Assembly: GCF_900101385.1 (NCBI RefSeq)
Contig: NZ_FMZB01000002.1
Span: forward strand, 1 to 64,000
Direction of reading: 5' to 3'
From: Terribacillus halophilus
GTDB taxonomy: Bacteria > Bacillota > Bacilli > Bacillales > Amphibacillaceae
Length of the DNA stretch: 64,000 nucleotides
A program made the position numbers and the translations under genes. Under the pieces are notes generated by a model. That model was not told the DNA's origin and made no database searches. It saw nothing but the letters and a program-made list of their open reading frames with translations. Each line of letters begins with the position of its first letter. The first letter of the stretch is position 1. Of this stretch, positions 27,738 through 37,309 are shown one piece after another.

Positions 27738-28536
27738 CTTCGCCAAACCATTTCGTGGAGATTTCCGCTAATGTACCATCTTCGCGCATCTCATCAAGTG
27801 CTTTGTTGAACTCATCCACGATTTCACCGCTATCCTTACGGAATGTGAAGTATGTCTCAGATGGTTCACCAGTCTCGAAAGCGATTTTCACTGGAGCATT
27901 TTTATCTGTATTGTTCAAATAGTCAAGGACGGCAAGTTTATCATTGAATGTAAGATCGACACGACCTTGTTCAATCAGCTGAATGGATTGCGCCAAGCCT
28001 TCCACACCTTCGATTTGTGCACCAGCATCTTCTGCAAGTGCATTATAGTTACTTGTCAGGGACTGCGCTGATGTCTTGCCTTCGACATCCTCGACCGATT
28101 TGATATCGTTGTTATCTGCAGCTGTTACGACAACAGACTGGGATTTGGTATAAGGATCAGAGAAGTCGTATTGGCCTTCCCGTTCGTTATTCTCCCCTTT
28201 ACCTACTTGGTTTGCAATGACGTCGAACCGCGCACTGTTCAAACCAGAAAACATCGAGTCCCATTGGGTTTCTTCGAATTTTACATCAAGTCCCAAATGC
28301 TTGCCGACTTCCTTCATCACTTCCACATCGTAGCCGGTAAGTTCCCCGCTATCATCGTGGAAGGTGAATGGAGCATAAGTACCTTCCGTTCCCACTGTAA
28401 TTTCGCCTTTATCTTGAACTTCTTGCCAAAGATCGGAATTATCGCCGGAATCGGAAGCAGAATCATTTCCGTTGCCGCAAGCAGCAAGAACAGCAAATAT
28501 TGACATAAATAGTAGACCTAATAGTGCTTTTTTCAT
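27724..28536 (-). CDS. ABC transporter substrate-binding lipoprotein, probably cystine
   Basis: A 270-aa SBP_bac_3 protein. The start at 28536 gives a lipoprotein signal ending in lipobox VLAAC; the longer frame from 28572 would mask it. Ligand-binding motifs are [36 protein letters not shown] and the hinge segment [13 protein letters not shown]. It resembles B. subtilis TcyA/TcyJ and E. coli FliY cystine binders, hence the tentative specificity. First gene of the operon. Confidence 0.85.
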   Translation of the reverse strand: MKKALLGLLFMSIFAVLAACGNGNDSASDSGDNSDLWQEVQDKGEITVGTEGTYAPFTFHDDSGELTGYDVEVMKEVGKHLGLDVKFEETQWDSMFSGLNSARFDVIANQVGKGENNEREGQYDFSDPYTKSQSVVVTAADNNDIKSVEDVEGKTSAQSLTSNYNALAEDAGAQIEGVEGLAQSIQLIEQGRVDLTFNDKLAVLDYLNNTDKNAPVKIAFETGEPSETYFTFRKDSGEIVDEFNKALDEMREDGTLAEISTKWFGEDVNK

Positions 28537-28573
28537 GTACCAAACCCACTTTTCTATATTTTTTAACTCCAAC

Positions 28574-28602
28574 AGTTTAAGCCCAACATTAGTAAATGTA
28601 AA
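28574..28602 (-). promoter_or_regulatory. Candidate promoter of the amino-acid ABC operon
   Basis: On the minus strand, TTTACA (28597-28602), 17-nt spacer, TAAACT (28574-28579). The rest of the 334-nt gap up to the small gene at 28871 shows nothing I can name. Confidence 0.45.
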
Positions 28603-28870
28603 GAAATAAGTCTGAGTGATCTAATCAGGATTAAATCACTTGGCATCGCTTATTATAAACGAAATTACATGGAGTCATTCAATACCTGGGAACACACACC
28701 TATTTCTTTGATCTACTATCACCTTACCTACCGCATCGATACATGGACCCTTTTTCATGGAGGCAAATGGAAATCATCAAAGCCATTCTTATTATATGCA
28801 GCTTCGTTATGTGTAAAGACTGCGCGGAGTGGTCACATTAACAGCAGAGAGCAATTGGGAGGTAACGGAA

Positions 28871-29041
28871 ATGAGCAATAGAGCAATCGATTTTAAAAAG
28901 ACAGCATTGGTGCCTATCATTGAACAAGTGGATATCGAGCTATCAGATCATGCAGTGACAAGCATTTTGGAAAAAGTCCATAAAGCCCCCTACAAATTCA
29001 TCTTCCCTCGGATCGGCTGGATCCTCGGTATGACAGGATGA
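28871..29041 (+). CDS. 56-aa hypothetical peptide translationally coupled to the MFS gene
   Basis: A 56-codon frame from ATG 28871, preceded by GGGAGGTAACGGA. Its TGA overlaps the ATG of the next gene (ATGA at 29038-29041). The sequence is mixed and soluble (FKKTALVPIIEQVDIELSDH, then KAPYKFIFPRIGWIL). The good ribosome site and ATGA coupling support a real gene. I do not recognise the family. Confidence 0.6.
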   Translation: MSNRAIDFKKTALVPIIEQVDIELSDHAVTSILEKVHKAPYKFIFPRIGWILGMTG

Positions 29042-30396
29042 ACAAAAAACAACGCGGCCTTTTTCTGACAGCCATCGCAACAGGGACAATGCTGAATCCA
29101 CTGAATTCCTCCATGATTTCATTGGCTCTACATGCCATCCAGCATGAATTTTCGCTTAGTTTTGCTACGGTTTCCTGGCTTATCTCCACCTACTATTTAG
29201 CCAGTGCCATCGTCGTTCCGATTGCCGGTAAAGTCGGGGATTTGATCGGGCGGCGTAAAATGCTGTTAGTCGGCCTGCTGCTTGTAGCAGTTTCCGCTAT
29301 CGGCGCGCCATTCGCTGGCACATTTCTGGTTTTACTGGGGATGCGGCTTTTTCAGGCTGTTGGCAGCAGCTCCATTTATCCCGCTGGTATGGCACTTGTG
29401 CGGACACATATCCATGAAAAACAAGCATCGGCACTTGCTATACTTTCGATTTTCACTTCTTCCATGTCTGCATTCGGCCCGACCGCAGGTGGATTTTTGA
29501 TTGACTTTTCGGGATGGCCAGCCATCTTTACAGTGAATGCACCATTCATCGTGCTAAGTTTTTTGCTGACATGGTTCGCAGTCCCTAAAGATCCAAAAAC
29601 CAACCATTATACTTTTCGGGAGTTCTGGAAGCAGCTCGACAGCATTGGCATAGTGTTGTTTGCTGTCGGCATGAGCTTTCTATTGTATTTCCTTTTGTCT
29701 TTCGAGCACGGCATCCACTATATCCAATTAGGAATAGGAATCATTTTTTTGGCGGCTTTCATCTACCGCGAACTGCATGCGGATCACCCTTTCATCGATG
29801 TGCGCCTATTGCAGAGCAACAAAAGACTGACACTTGTCTACATCCAGTTCATCTTATTGAATATTTTTAACTACAGCCTCTTCTTCGGTTTGCCGAGCTT
29901 CTTTCAGGACGCTTTGCATTACAGTTTAAAAACAAGCGGCCTGATGATGATTTTCCTTTCCGGAGCAAGTACACTTATATCGTTTCTGATGGGACGCTGG
30001 ATCGACCGTTCTGGTACAAGTACCCCTACGATAGTCGGAGCTGTACTTATGATTGGCGGTACTTGGGCCCTAGCAATCTTATCGGATCATCTGACGCTCG
30101 CCAATATCGGTGTCATCCTCATTTTTCTGGGAATCAGTTACGGCATCGGCAATGTTACCCTGCAAGCATCGATGCTGAATGTATCTCCTGAAAATATCGT
30201 CGGAACAAGTTCGGGTCTTTTTCAGACTTGCAGATATCTTGGGTCCATCTTATCGTCTGTTGTCCTGGCGATTGTCTTCGGTGCTGACCTTTCACTTCTT
30301 GGTTTCCGGACATTGATGATTGTCCTTTCCATCACCGGTTTGGCTTTCTTGCTGACAGCGTTCTATTCAAAACGATTGGAAAAAGCAGCGGTATGA
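29038..30396 (+). CDS. MFS exporter, DHA2 (EmrB/QacA-like) type
   Basis: A 452-aa, 12-14-helix exporter. N-terminal LNPLNSSMISLALHAIQHEF and GKVGDLIGRRKMLLVG match the DHA2 pattern. A motif-C-like GP region lies at AFGPTAGGFLIDFSGW. It probably extrudes a lipophilic compound by proton antiport. It overlaps the upstream 56-aa gene by 4 nt. Confidence 0.87.
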   Translation: MNKKQRGLFLTAIATGTMLNPLNSSMISLALHAIQHEFSLSFATVSWLISTYYLASAIVVPIAGKVGDLIGRRKMLLVGLLLVAVSAIGAPFAGTFLVLLGMRLFQAVGSSSIYPAGMALVRTHIHEKQASALAILSIFTSSMSAFGPTAGGFLIDFSGWPAIFTVNAPFIVLSFLLTWFAVPKDPKTNHYTFREFWKQLDSIGIVLFAVGMSFLLYFLLSFEHGIHYIQLGIGIIFLAAFIYRELHADHPFIDVRLLQSNKRLTLVYIQFILLNIFNYSLFFGLPSFFQDALHYSLKTSGLMMIFLSGASTLISFLMGRWIDRSGTSTPTIVGAVLMIGGTWALAILSDHLTLANIGVILIFLGISYGIGNVTLQASMLNVSPENIVGTSSGLFQTCRYLGSILSSVVLAIVFGADLSLLGFRTLMIVLSITGLAFLLTAFYSKRLEKAAV

Positions 30397-30416
30397 TTTT
30401 CCGCTGCTTCTTCTTA
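30382..30416 (+). terminator. Terminator of the MFS operon
   Basis: AAAGCAGCGG TATGATTTT CCGCTGCTTCTTCTT. Confidence 0.75.
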
Positions 30417-30430
30417 TTGACAACACTCTC

Positions 30431-30446
30431 AATTGGTCATACAATT
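30431..30446. promoter_or_regulatory. GntR (FadR-subfamily)-type operator upstream of garD
   Basis: AATTGGTCATACAATT contains TGGTCATACAA, which fits the TNGTNNNACNA operator of FadR-type GntR regulators. B. subtilis garD is governed by such a regulator (GarR/YcbG). No gntR gene lies in the window. Confidence 0.5.
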
Positions 30447-30489
30447 AAACAAAATAACAATTGACTTATTCTTTTTTATTGCTTTCAAT

Positions 30490-30503
30490 TGAAATCGCTT
30501 ACA
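30490..30503 (+). promoter_or_regulatory. cre box (CcpA site) before garD
   Basis: TGAAATCGCTTACA matches every position of TGWAANCGNTNWCA. It ends just before the AAAGGAGG ribosome site of garD. This predicts carbon catabolite repression by roadblock or start-site occlusion. Confidence 0.75.
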
Positions 30504-30517
30504 AAGGAGGAGTATAA

Positions 30518-32041
30518 ATGAAATCTACGACGAACCCTTATTTTGTCAAGGTACATGAGCAGGACAACGTAGCAATTGCTGTGACTGATGGCGGTCTTGC
30601 CGCCGGCACTGTCTTAACAGATGGCATTGTTGCCCAAGAACCTATTCCTCAAGGTCATAAACTTTCCCTTCATCCCATTCAGACAGGCGAACCTATTATC
30701 CGTTATGGTGAAGTGATCGGTCATGCTACAACTGACATCCCTACCGGAAGCTGGGTCCAGGAACGTCATTTGCTCATGCCGACACCACCGCCGCTTGACG
30801 AACTCTCTCTATCACCGTCTCCCGCTGCCCCTATGCCGCCGTTGGATGGTTATACGTTCGAAGGCTTCCGCAATCCAGATGGTTCAGCCGGAACCAAAAA
30901 CATACTCGGAATCATCACCAGTGTCCAATGTGTCGTCGGCGTAATGGACCATGCAGTCAAGCGTTTAAAGCAAGAAATCCTGCCAAACTATCCAAATGTG
31001 GATGATATCATCGGACTTCACCATACCTACGGCTGCGGTGTTGCCATCCAAGCACCGGAAGCTATCATTCCCATTCGCACTGTTGAAAATTTGGCCCGCC
31101 ATCCCAACTTCGGCGGGGAGACGTTGATCATCGGCCTTGGCTGTGAAAAACTCGTTCCTTCACGCGTAAACCCAAGCGGGAACGACAGCGATATCATCAT
31201 GCTGCAGGATCAGCAAGGATTTCATGCGATGGTTAATAAAATCATCGAAAAAGCGGAAGCAAAGCTTGCCAAACTGAATGAAAGGAAACGAGAAACCTGC
31301 CCCGTCTCGGAACTTGTCATTGGCACGCAATGCGGCGGAAGTGATGCGTTTTCAGGTGTCACCGCGAACCCCGCCGTCGGTTACGCATCGGACTTGCTTG
31401 TCCGTGCTGGGGCTACTGTGATGTTTTCCGAAGTGACCGAAGTCCGGGATAGCATCCATTTGCTTACACCGCGTGCAGCCAGCAAGGAAATCGCTGAGAA
31501 GTTAGTACGGGAAATGGATTGGTATGATCGCTACTTAGCTTCCGGTCAGGCAGACCGGAGTGCCAATCCATCACCGGGTAACAAGAAGGGCGGCTTATCC
31601 AATGTAGTAGAAAAGGCATTGGGCTCTGTCGCCAAGTCGGGACAAAGCACAATCATGGATGTGCTTTCTCCGGGAGAACGCGCCGAAACAAAAGGACTTC
31701 TATTCGCCGCAACTCCTGCCAGTGACTTTGTCTGCGGTACACTGCAGCTTGCTTCCGGTATTCATCTGCAGTTGTTCACAACCGGACGCGGCACCCCATA
31801 CAGTCTGGCAATGGCACCGGTTATCAAAGTATCGACGCGCACCGCCCTGCAGCAGCAATGGAAAGACTTGATCGATATCAATGCTGGTACAATCGCTACT
31901 GGAGAAGCGACATTGGAAGAGGTCGGCTGGGAAATATTCCATTTCATACTCGATGTAGCAAGTGGCAGGAAGAAGACCTGGGCCGACCACTGGGGTACCC
32001 ATAACGATATTGCCCTCTTTAACCCGGCTCCTGTTACTTAA
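30518..32041 (+). CDS. garD: Galactarate dehydratase GarD
   Basis: A 507-aa UxaA-superfamily enzyme converting D-galactarate to 5-keto-4-deoxy-glucarate. It has an N-terminal SAF domain (~1-85), a linker, then the catalytic domain with [47 protein letters not shown] and [12 protein letters not shown]. These closely follow E. coli GarD. No other galactarate or glucarate catabolic gene (aldolase, reductase, transporter) is adjacent, so it is an isolated pathway gene. Upstream sites suggest substrate induction plus catabolite repression. Confidence 0.92.
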   Translation: MKSTTNPYFVKVHEQDNVAIAVTDGGLAAGTVLTDGIVAQEPIPQGHKLSLHPIQTGEPIIRYGEVIGHATTDIPTGSWVQERHLLMPTPPPLDELSLSPSPAAPMPPLDGYTFEGFRNPDGSAGTKNILGIITSVQCVVGVMDHAVKRLKQEILPNYPNVDDIIGLHHTYGCGVAIQAPEAIIPIRTVENLARHPNFGGETLIIGLGCEKLVPSRVNPSGNDSDIIMLQDQQGFHAMVNKIIEKAEAKLAKLNERKRETCPVSELVIGTQCGGSDAFSGVTANPAVGYASDLLVRAGATVMFSEVTEVRDSIHLLTPRAASKEIAEKLVREMDWYDRYLASGQADRSANPSPGNKKGGLSNVVEKALGSVAKSGQSTIMDVLSPGERAETKGLLFAATPASDFVCGTLQLASGIHLQLFTTGRGTPYSLAMAPVIKVSTRTALQQQWKDLIDINAGTIATGEATLEEVGWEIFHFILDVASGRKKTWADHWGTHNDIALFNPAPVT

Positions 32042-32048
32042 AAGTACG

Positions 32049-32079
32049 AAATCCCGATGCAGATAGCATCGGGATTTTT
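32049..32079. terminator. Bidirectional terminator between garD and azlD
   Basis: AAATCCCGATGC AGATA GCATCGGGATTTTTA. Confidence 0.88.
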
Positions 32080-32081
32080 AG

Positions 32082-32405
32082 TCAGCCCGTGAAAAATCGC
32101 AATGCAGCCATCAGCACAACACCGACTACGACCGTAAACAGCAGACTCTTTGTCCAAAATGCAAATAAGATGGTAGGAATCAGAATCATGATGGCTTGCC
32201 AATCAAAAGATAACGGTCCGTTCTCGCCCAGCACACTGGAGACGACAAGCGCAGTCAGGATGCATATAGGGATATAAGATAGCCATTTCATAATGACCAC
32301 CGGTAATTTTAAATTCCTTATTATTAAAAATGGCAAGATTCGCGGCAGGATTGTCACCGCCGAACAAGCAGCAATAAGCAGCAGCATGGATAAAGAAACG
32401 CTCAT
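32082..32405 (-). CDS. azlD: Branched-chain amino-acid exporter small subunit AzlD
   Basis: A 107-aa, four-helix partner of AzlC. The start codon overlaps the azlC stop as ATGA (32402-32405), so the earlier in-frame start at 32510 is rejected. It contains the conserved TILPRILPFLIIRN. AzlCD exports branched-chain amino acids or analogues such as 4-azaleucine. Confidence 0.9.
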   Translation of the reverse strand: MSVSLSMLLLIAACSAVTILPRILPFLIIRNLKLPVVIMKWLSYIPICILTALVVSSVLGENGPLSFDWQAIMILIPTILFAFWTKSLLFTVVVGVVLMAALRFFTG

Positions 32406-33130
32406 TTCTCTGTCACCACCCCGATCGTCGCTCCTATGATCGTCGCCAGCAGCACTGCTATATGAGAACTGACAACGAAAGAAAAGCCGATCATCAATAA
32501 GACAACACATACGATCAATCGAAGATAATGCTTTATCTTTGCCGATTCAATCGCATCGAGCTGCAACACGAGCAGCGCAATGAACATGGCAGGCAGTGCA
32601 AAATCCAGCCCGAATACTTCTGGATCGGATAACCAGTTCCCGAATATTGCACCTGCAGCACAGGAGGCGATCCAGCATAAGTAAGCGGTGATGTTCAATC
32701 CATTCATCCAGCTTGCACTCATCTGTTGCTTTTGCTGAAGCTTGCCAGAGGCAACACCAAAAGTTTCATCTGTCAGCAGAATACCGATGCCGATGTTCCG
32801 CCAGACAGAAAACTGTGTAAAATGCGGTGCCAAGGTCGCACTCATTAAAAAATGACGTAGATTCACAATGAAAGTCGTCAAAATGATTGCAGCAGCCGGG
32901 CTCCCATCCAAGACCAACGCAGCAAAAATAAACTGGGCTGATCCAGCATATACCAGCACTGCCAGCAGCACTACCTCCAATGCGCTGATTCCCGCTGCAA
33001 CTCCGACCACGCCGGCAGCAACCCCGATGCTGATATAACCAAGCAATGTGGGGATACAATCCTTTACACCCTGCCTAAAAGACTTATCGCTTTTTTCCTC
33101 TGCTTCAATCGATTCATGCACATTCGCCAT
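32402..33130 (-). CDS. azlC: Branched-chain amino-acid exporter large subunit AzlC
   Basis: A 242-aa membrane protein with the family core DCIPTLLGYISIGVAAGVVG, AGSAQFIFAAL and NLRHFLMSATLAPHF. ATG 33130 follows GAGGGTGGGAG; the longer frame from 33154 lacks a site. Operon azlC-azlD. Confidence 0.9.
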   Translation of the reverse strand: MANVHESIEAEEKSDKSFRQGVKDCIPTLLGYISIGVAAGVVGVAAGISALEVVLLAVLVYAGSAQFIFAALVLDGSPAAAIILTTFIVNLRHFLMSATLAPHFTQFSVWRNIGIGILLTDETFGVASGKLQQKQQMSASWMNGLNITAYLCWIASCAAGAIFGNWLSDPEVFGLDFALPAMFIALLVLQLDAIESAKIKHYLRLIVCVVLLMIGFSFVVSSHIAVLLATIIGATIGVVTEK

Positions 33131-33690
33131 TCTACTCCCACCCTCAAACATCACTTCTTTTGGTAGCTAGTATAGCAGAGACCAGGGCATATCGGGAGCA
33201 GCACAAGGTGAAGGAGTGAATTTATATCGGTAAGTCTCTTTCTGTTGGATAAATGATTACTATCTCCAACTCTAAAAAAGATCTTACTTGTAATGAAGGG
33301 GATTTTATATCTAAATGATATCGAAGTTATAGTTTTTAAAGGCTAAAGGGATTTCACCAGCAAAAACAGTCCTTAAAGGAAGCGTTGCCACGGGGGTTTC
33401 ATCGCCAATACGATAATTTAATTCAGGGGATCGGCTGCGTAACGCTCCTCTTCAAAACAACAGCTGAGTATAAATGAAAAAGCTCGGGTACAGTAGGCTA
33501 TAGAAGAACTTTATACCCTTGTACGAACAACCCATAATTTGGGTAAATAAGCAAATGAACCTTGTTTTATGAATTAAAGAATAGCATGACAGCAGGCTTT
33601 ATATTATGAGAAAAAAAGGTCTAGTATAATACTCACACGTGTCTATCATTTGAATTAAACTGAACAAGCGCAAAGAGGTAAAATGGTTAA
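33131..33690. other. Intergenic stretch after azlC
   Basis: About 560 nt with no convincing frame, repeat or RNA structure that I can name. Base composition is AT-rich toward the right. It may hold decayed sequence. Confidence 0.5.
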
Positions 33691-33719
33691 TTGACATAAA
33701 TCGGCAAAGCTAGTACGCT
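33691..33719 (+). promoter_or_regulatory. Promoter of the 117-aa STAS-like gene
   Basis: TTGACA (33691-33696), 17-nt spacer, TACGCT (33714-33719). Confidence 0.55.
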
Positions 33720-33759
33720 TAAGTCCCGATAAGGAATGAAGTTTGGGGAGTAATTCAGT

Positions 33760-34113
33760 ATGTACAAATTTGAAGTTGATGACAAAGAGAAAGTGCTTCG
33801 CATCACGGCCGAAGGGTTCTTCAAAAATAAGGAATCCACAGCATTCATGGAGACACTTTATGAAACATTCGGGTCTATCCAGGCCACTGAATATGACCTC
33901 ATTGTTGATCTCATCCACTTGAATGTGATAAAGCAAGATTTGGTTTATCTAATCGCTGATGCTTTAAAGTTATATGACGAGCTCCAATTCCGTAACACCG
34001 TCATCGTCAATCCAATATCCATTTTAGCGAAAATACAGCTATTCAATATCGCAAGAAGTGTGCACTTCTCCGGCACCTTCGTAGATTCACTGGAAGAATG
34101 GCAGGCGCGTTAA
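33760..34113 (+). CDS. Hypothetical 117-aa protein, STAS/SpoIIAA-like
   Basis: A soluble alpha/beta protein: MYKFEVDDKEKVLRITAEGFF, then a helix (TAFMETLYETFGSI), a hydrophobic strand YDLIVDLIHL, another helix and strand (NTVIVNPIS). This order fits the SpoIIAA-like/STAS fold, but no phospho-acceptor Ser is obvious. GGGGAG precedes the ATG. Its stop codon shares TTAA with the stop of the converging MFS gene. Function unknown. Confidence 0.7.
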   Translation: MYKFEVDDKEKVLRITAEGFFKNKESTAFMETLYETFGSIQATEYDLIVDLIHLNVIKQDLVYLIADALKLYDELQFRNTVIVNPISILAKIQLFNIARSVHFSGTFVDSLEEWQAR

Positions 34114-35435
34114 CGCACTGCCATCCTGTCCGGCGTCTTCTTTTTAGCCACATGTACGAGCAGACCAATGATTGTAAGTACAATCAGCGAGGTCAAGGCA
34201 ACTCTGCTCGCCAAATCCCCAAAGTCTTTCAACATTAGTGTTATACTTCCATAAATCATCGGACCAATGATAGATGACACCTTTCCAGAGAACGCAAACA
34301 AACCGAAGAACTGCCCGCGCTTGTCAGCTGGAGATAAATCCACGATCAAAATCCTCGATGTGACCCATATTGATCCCAAAGCTATTCCAAAAAGACTCCC
34401 TGCAATCCAGAACATCCACTGGGCAGCAGCCAGCGCTCCAATCGTCAAAGCAATCACCATGATTAAGGCCACAAAAGAAAACGACCGATGCGCTCCTATT
34501 CTATTGGCTATCTGACCGAAGCAGAACGAACCTATGATTGCCGTAACCGTGGATACAAGATAGAGAATGATGAACTGCCCGGAACTGAACCCGACTACGG
34601 TGACGGCGTAGACACTCATGACGGCAATCGTTGTTGCGATTGCATCATTGACAAAGAAATAAGCGACCATAAACCGGAAAATGGATTGATGTTTCCGAAT
34701 CTCCTTGAAGGTGCCGATGATTTCTTTATATCCTGATAAGAGACCAATACCCGACCGCTTCTGCATTGTTTTCTTTTCTCTCAAGAAAAAGAGGAGCGGA
34801 AGTGTAAACACAAGATAAAGAGCCGCGGTTGCGAGGAAGACATATTCATAGCCGTCATCCAGCAAGAAGTAGACCACCAATCCGACTAATGTCCCCATAT
34901 AGCCTACGGCCACTCCGAAACCCGATAATGTCGACAAACGATCCCGCGGCACCAAGTCACTGATTTTCGCGTCATAGAATATGAGGCTGCTGTTATAGAA
35001 AAATTTCGCCAGGACAAACATCAGGACAGTCGCTACAAAAGGCACTGGAAGCCCCCACAGTATCCCATCTGTTTGCCACCCTGCAAACAGCCCCATCAAA
35101 ATTGTACACAAAATAGAAATGGCAGCGAAACGGATGACGTAACGCTGTTTATAACCCGTTTGATCGATCCAGACCCCAAATAGAGGCGAGAAGATGACAA
35201 GAAAAAAACTAGCCAGTGCATTTGCATAAGAAATCAGTGCATTTCCAATCTGTTCCAATTCCGCGGTGGCACCGATTGTATCAGTTACATAGAATGGGAA
35301 AAAGACAGTTGTAATATTGGAAGAAAAGATTGTATTGGCAAAGTCATATAAAGCCCATGACAAAATCGGCAGGGAAAAAAGAAAGCCGTATCCTCTGCTT
35401 TGATCAGATGCCTGCTTCAAACGTTTGCTTTCCAT
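34110..35435 (-). CDS. MFS transporter of the UMF1 (Atg22-like) family
   Basis: About 441 aa, 12 helices, with the family opening PILSWALYDFANTIFSSNITTVFFPFY and GVWIDQTGYKQRYVI. It is similar to B. subtilis YxiO. The start at 35435 (MESKRLKQ) follows AAGGAGGTTTCCT; the 35474 start lacks a site. The substrate is unknown; amino-acid efflux is the function of Atg22 in yeast vacuoles. Confidence 0.87.
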   Translation of the reverse strand: MESKRLKQASDQSRGYGFLFSLPILSWALYDFANTIFSSNITTVFFPFYVTDTIGATAELEQIGNALISYANALASFFLVIFSPLFGVWIDQTGYKQRYVIRFAAISILCTILMGLFAGWQTDGILWGLPVPFVATVLMFVLAKFFYNSSLIFYDAKISDLVPRDRLSTLSGFGVAVGYMGTLVGLVVYFLLDDGYEYVFLATAALYLVFTLPLLFFLREKKTMQKRSGIGLLSGYKEIIGTFKEIRKHQSIFRFMVAYFFVNDAIATTIAVMSVYAVTVVGFSSGQFIILYLVSTVTAIIGSFCFGQIANRIGAHRSFSFVALIMVIALTIGALAAAQWMFWIAGSLFGIALGSIWVTSRILIVDLSPADKRGQFFGLFAFSGKVSSIIGPMIYGSITLMLKDFGDLASRVALTSLIVLTIIGLLVHVAKKKTPDRMAVR

Positions 35436-35564
35436 AGGAAACCTCCTTTTTCTTCCACTATACCTTATGCGCATGTTTATGGACGTACCTTTACAAAAAA
35501 ATTACAGTTATACATTTTTTGTCGAAAATCATTTTACACAAGCCAAGCCACTTTAAATGGCTTT

Positions 35565-35810
35565 ATGCTGTTTTCCGTATTTCTTTTGTTAACATTGATA
35601 GCTGGAACTATCTCGATCATTGTCCAAAGACGTCGACGTTTATTCTCACTCCTTGCTATCCTGCTAATGCCTGTTTTATTTCTCAACAGCATCTATAACG
35701 CTCTTGTAACGATCAACCCGAACAACGGAATTAGAATACTATTTCATAAGTTGATCACACGTTCAGATCCCATTGCCATGCCGCATTGTACGTTTTGGTC
35801 AGCGCGATAA
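35565..35810 (+). CDS. Possible small membrane protein
   Basis: An 81-codon frame (MLFSVFLLLTLIAGTISIIVQ, then RRRRLFSLLAILLMPVLFLNS) with two plausible membrane helices separated by a basic turn. It fills the gap before the VWA gene terminator. No good ribosome site precedes the ATG, so its expression is uncertain. Confidence 0.35.
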   Translation: MLFSVFLLLTLIAGTISIIVQRRRRLFSLLAILLMPVLFLNSIYNALVTINPNNGIRILFHKLITRSDPIAMPHCTFWSAR

Positions 35811-35851
35811 AAAAGACACGGTAACAACAGTTTCGTTGTTTCCCGTGTCTT
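35811..35851. terminator. Bidirectional terminator
   Basis: AAAAAAGACACGG GTAACAACAGTTTCGTTGTT with outer pairing to CCCGTGTCTT; ends the VWA lipoprotein gene on the minus strand. Confidence 0.75.
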
Positions 35852-35854
35852 GTA

Positions 35855-37243
35855 TCAGGAAGCTTTCTCTTTCAGCTTCTTCATTTCTTCCACCCAAGCC
35901 TTCACTTCGGCTCTTATTTCTTCATCACGTTCATTTACGATATCTATTTTTTCTTTTTCCAAGTTGCTAAGCTCTTCTTTAGCTGCGGCAAAACGTTCTT
36001 GGATAAGCTGTGATACGGTCTCCTTCTTTTCTTCTGTGATGATTTGCTCCTCTACCAGTCTGGAAAGCGCGGCTTCATACCGTTCTTCTTCACTGTTCAT
36101 GACATTCCCTACCTTATCAAGCACTTCCCGCTGCCGTTCATATTCATCGACTACTTCCCATGGATTCGGGGGTAAATTTACCGGTGCCCACGCCAGATCC
36201 AGGTCTGATGGGAGCCATTCATACTCCATTGTGGTTTGCAGATCTTCAGCACTATCAGCTGCGAAATATTCTCCTCTGCCTGCTTCCGCTACATCAGCAA
36301 GTTGACTTTCCGACTCCTCATCAACATCAAATCCAATAACGTTAACAATACCCGACTCATCCGATGCTGCTTGCTCGGCTGCTTTAACAGGATCACCGCC
36401 GCATGTATCTTTCCCATCGCTGACAATATAAATTGCGGTTTTACCCTCCAACGAACTGCTTTTTTCGGCTGCTGCTTCAATTGCCCCTGCCAGCGGTGTC
36501 CAGCCTTTCGCTTCGACAAGGTCTGCTGCTTCACTGAATTTCTGATTATCATAAGCACCAGAGGCATATATCTCTTCAATACCTGAACATGATACATTCT
36601 TATCTGCATCTGATTCAGATCCTTCATGACCATAGACAAACAAGGAAATATCACTTGAACTGCCTAATGTTTTTGCGAAACGCTTGACTGCGTCTTTGGC
36701 CACTTTCATTTTCTGCCTGCCATCCACATCAAGAAGCATACTGGAGCTTGCATCCAGCAAAATAATGGCGTTTTCAGCTTCAGATACGGCATCAGCATCT
36801 TGATCCGCTTTCGGTTGCGGCAGATACGGATCCTCGAAAGAAGGTTCCAAGTCTTCCGCTTCCTGAATTGTTTCTCCATAATGTGGACTCCCCAAAATGG
36901 CTATCAAAGCCTTATGCAGCGTTTCGGGATTATCGTCAGCCTCGACTGCTTCTCTCAAGGATGGAAGTGCTCTATCTACAATTTCGTCCGATACGTTACC
37001 CTCTGTTCCTTCTGTTTCAGCTTCTTTCGAAATATCAGCAGCCTCTTTTCCACCCTGCTGTTCTTTAAGCGTTAACAGGGATCCTTCCGTACTGACATTC
37101 TGTATCGTACTTCTATCCGCTGTTCCATCTGCTTCTTCCGTCGCCTCTTTCGCATCAGACTCTTTATCAACAACACTATTCGGACTGCATGCTGCCAATA
37201 GGATAAGCGAAACCAGAAGCAGGAAAATTGAAGTGTTTTTCAA
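35855..37243 (-). CDS. VWA-domain lipoprotein
   Basis: 462 aa with a lipoprotein signal ending LILLAAC (TTG start, GGAG upstream). An acidic linker (about 30-160) leads to a von Willebrand A domain at about 165-335. The MIDAS motif DASSSM follows a hydrophobic strand (IILLD), and further parts are TPLAGAIEAAAEKS and IVSDGKDTCGGDP. The C-terminal ~110 residues form a charged coiled coil (NSEEERYEAALSRLVEEQ...). It is probably a surface adhesion or assembly protein binding a partner through a divalent ion. No ATPase or pilin partner is adjacent. Confidence 0.85.
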   Translation of the reverse strand: MKNTSIFLLLVSLILLAACSPNSVVDKESDAKEATEEADGTADRSTIQNVSTEGSLLTLKEQQGGKEAADISKEAETEGTEGNVSDEIVDRALPSLREAVEADDNPETLHKALIAILGSPHYGETIQEAEDLEPSFEDPYLPQPKADQDADAVSEAENAIILLDASSSMLLDVDGRQKMKVAKDAVKRFAKTLGSSSDISLFVYGHEGSESDADKNVSCSGIEEIYASGAYDNQKFSEAADLVEAKGWTPLAGAIEAAAEKSSSLEGKTAIYIVSDGKDTCGGDPVKAAEQAASDESGIVNVIGFDVDEESESQLADVAEAGRGEYFAADSAEDLQTTMEYEWLPSDLDLAWAPVNLPPNPWEVVDEYERQREVLDKVGNVMNSEEERYEAALSRLVEEQIITEEKKETVSQLIQERFAAAKEELSNLEKEKIDIVNERDEEIRAEVKAWVEEMKKLKEKAS

Positions 37244-37309
37244 CCGAACTTCAACTCCATCCCTTTATTGCTATTCGTTTGAAAACCATCACCAGCTAAG
37301 TTTCCGTTT

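Noticed and set aside
33131-33690. Non-coding RNA or pseudogene in the 560-nt gap after azlC
   Set aside because: No stable hairpin-terminator pair, conserved motif or protein-like frame could be made out.
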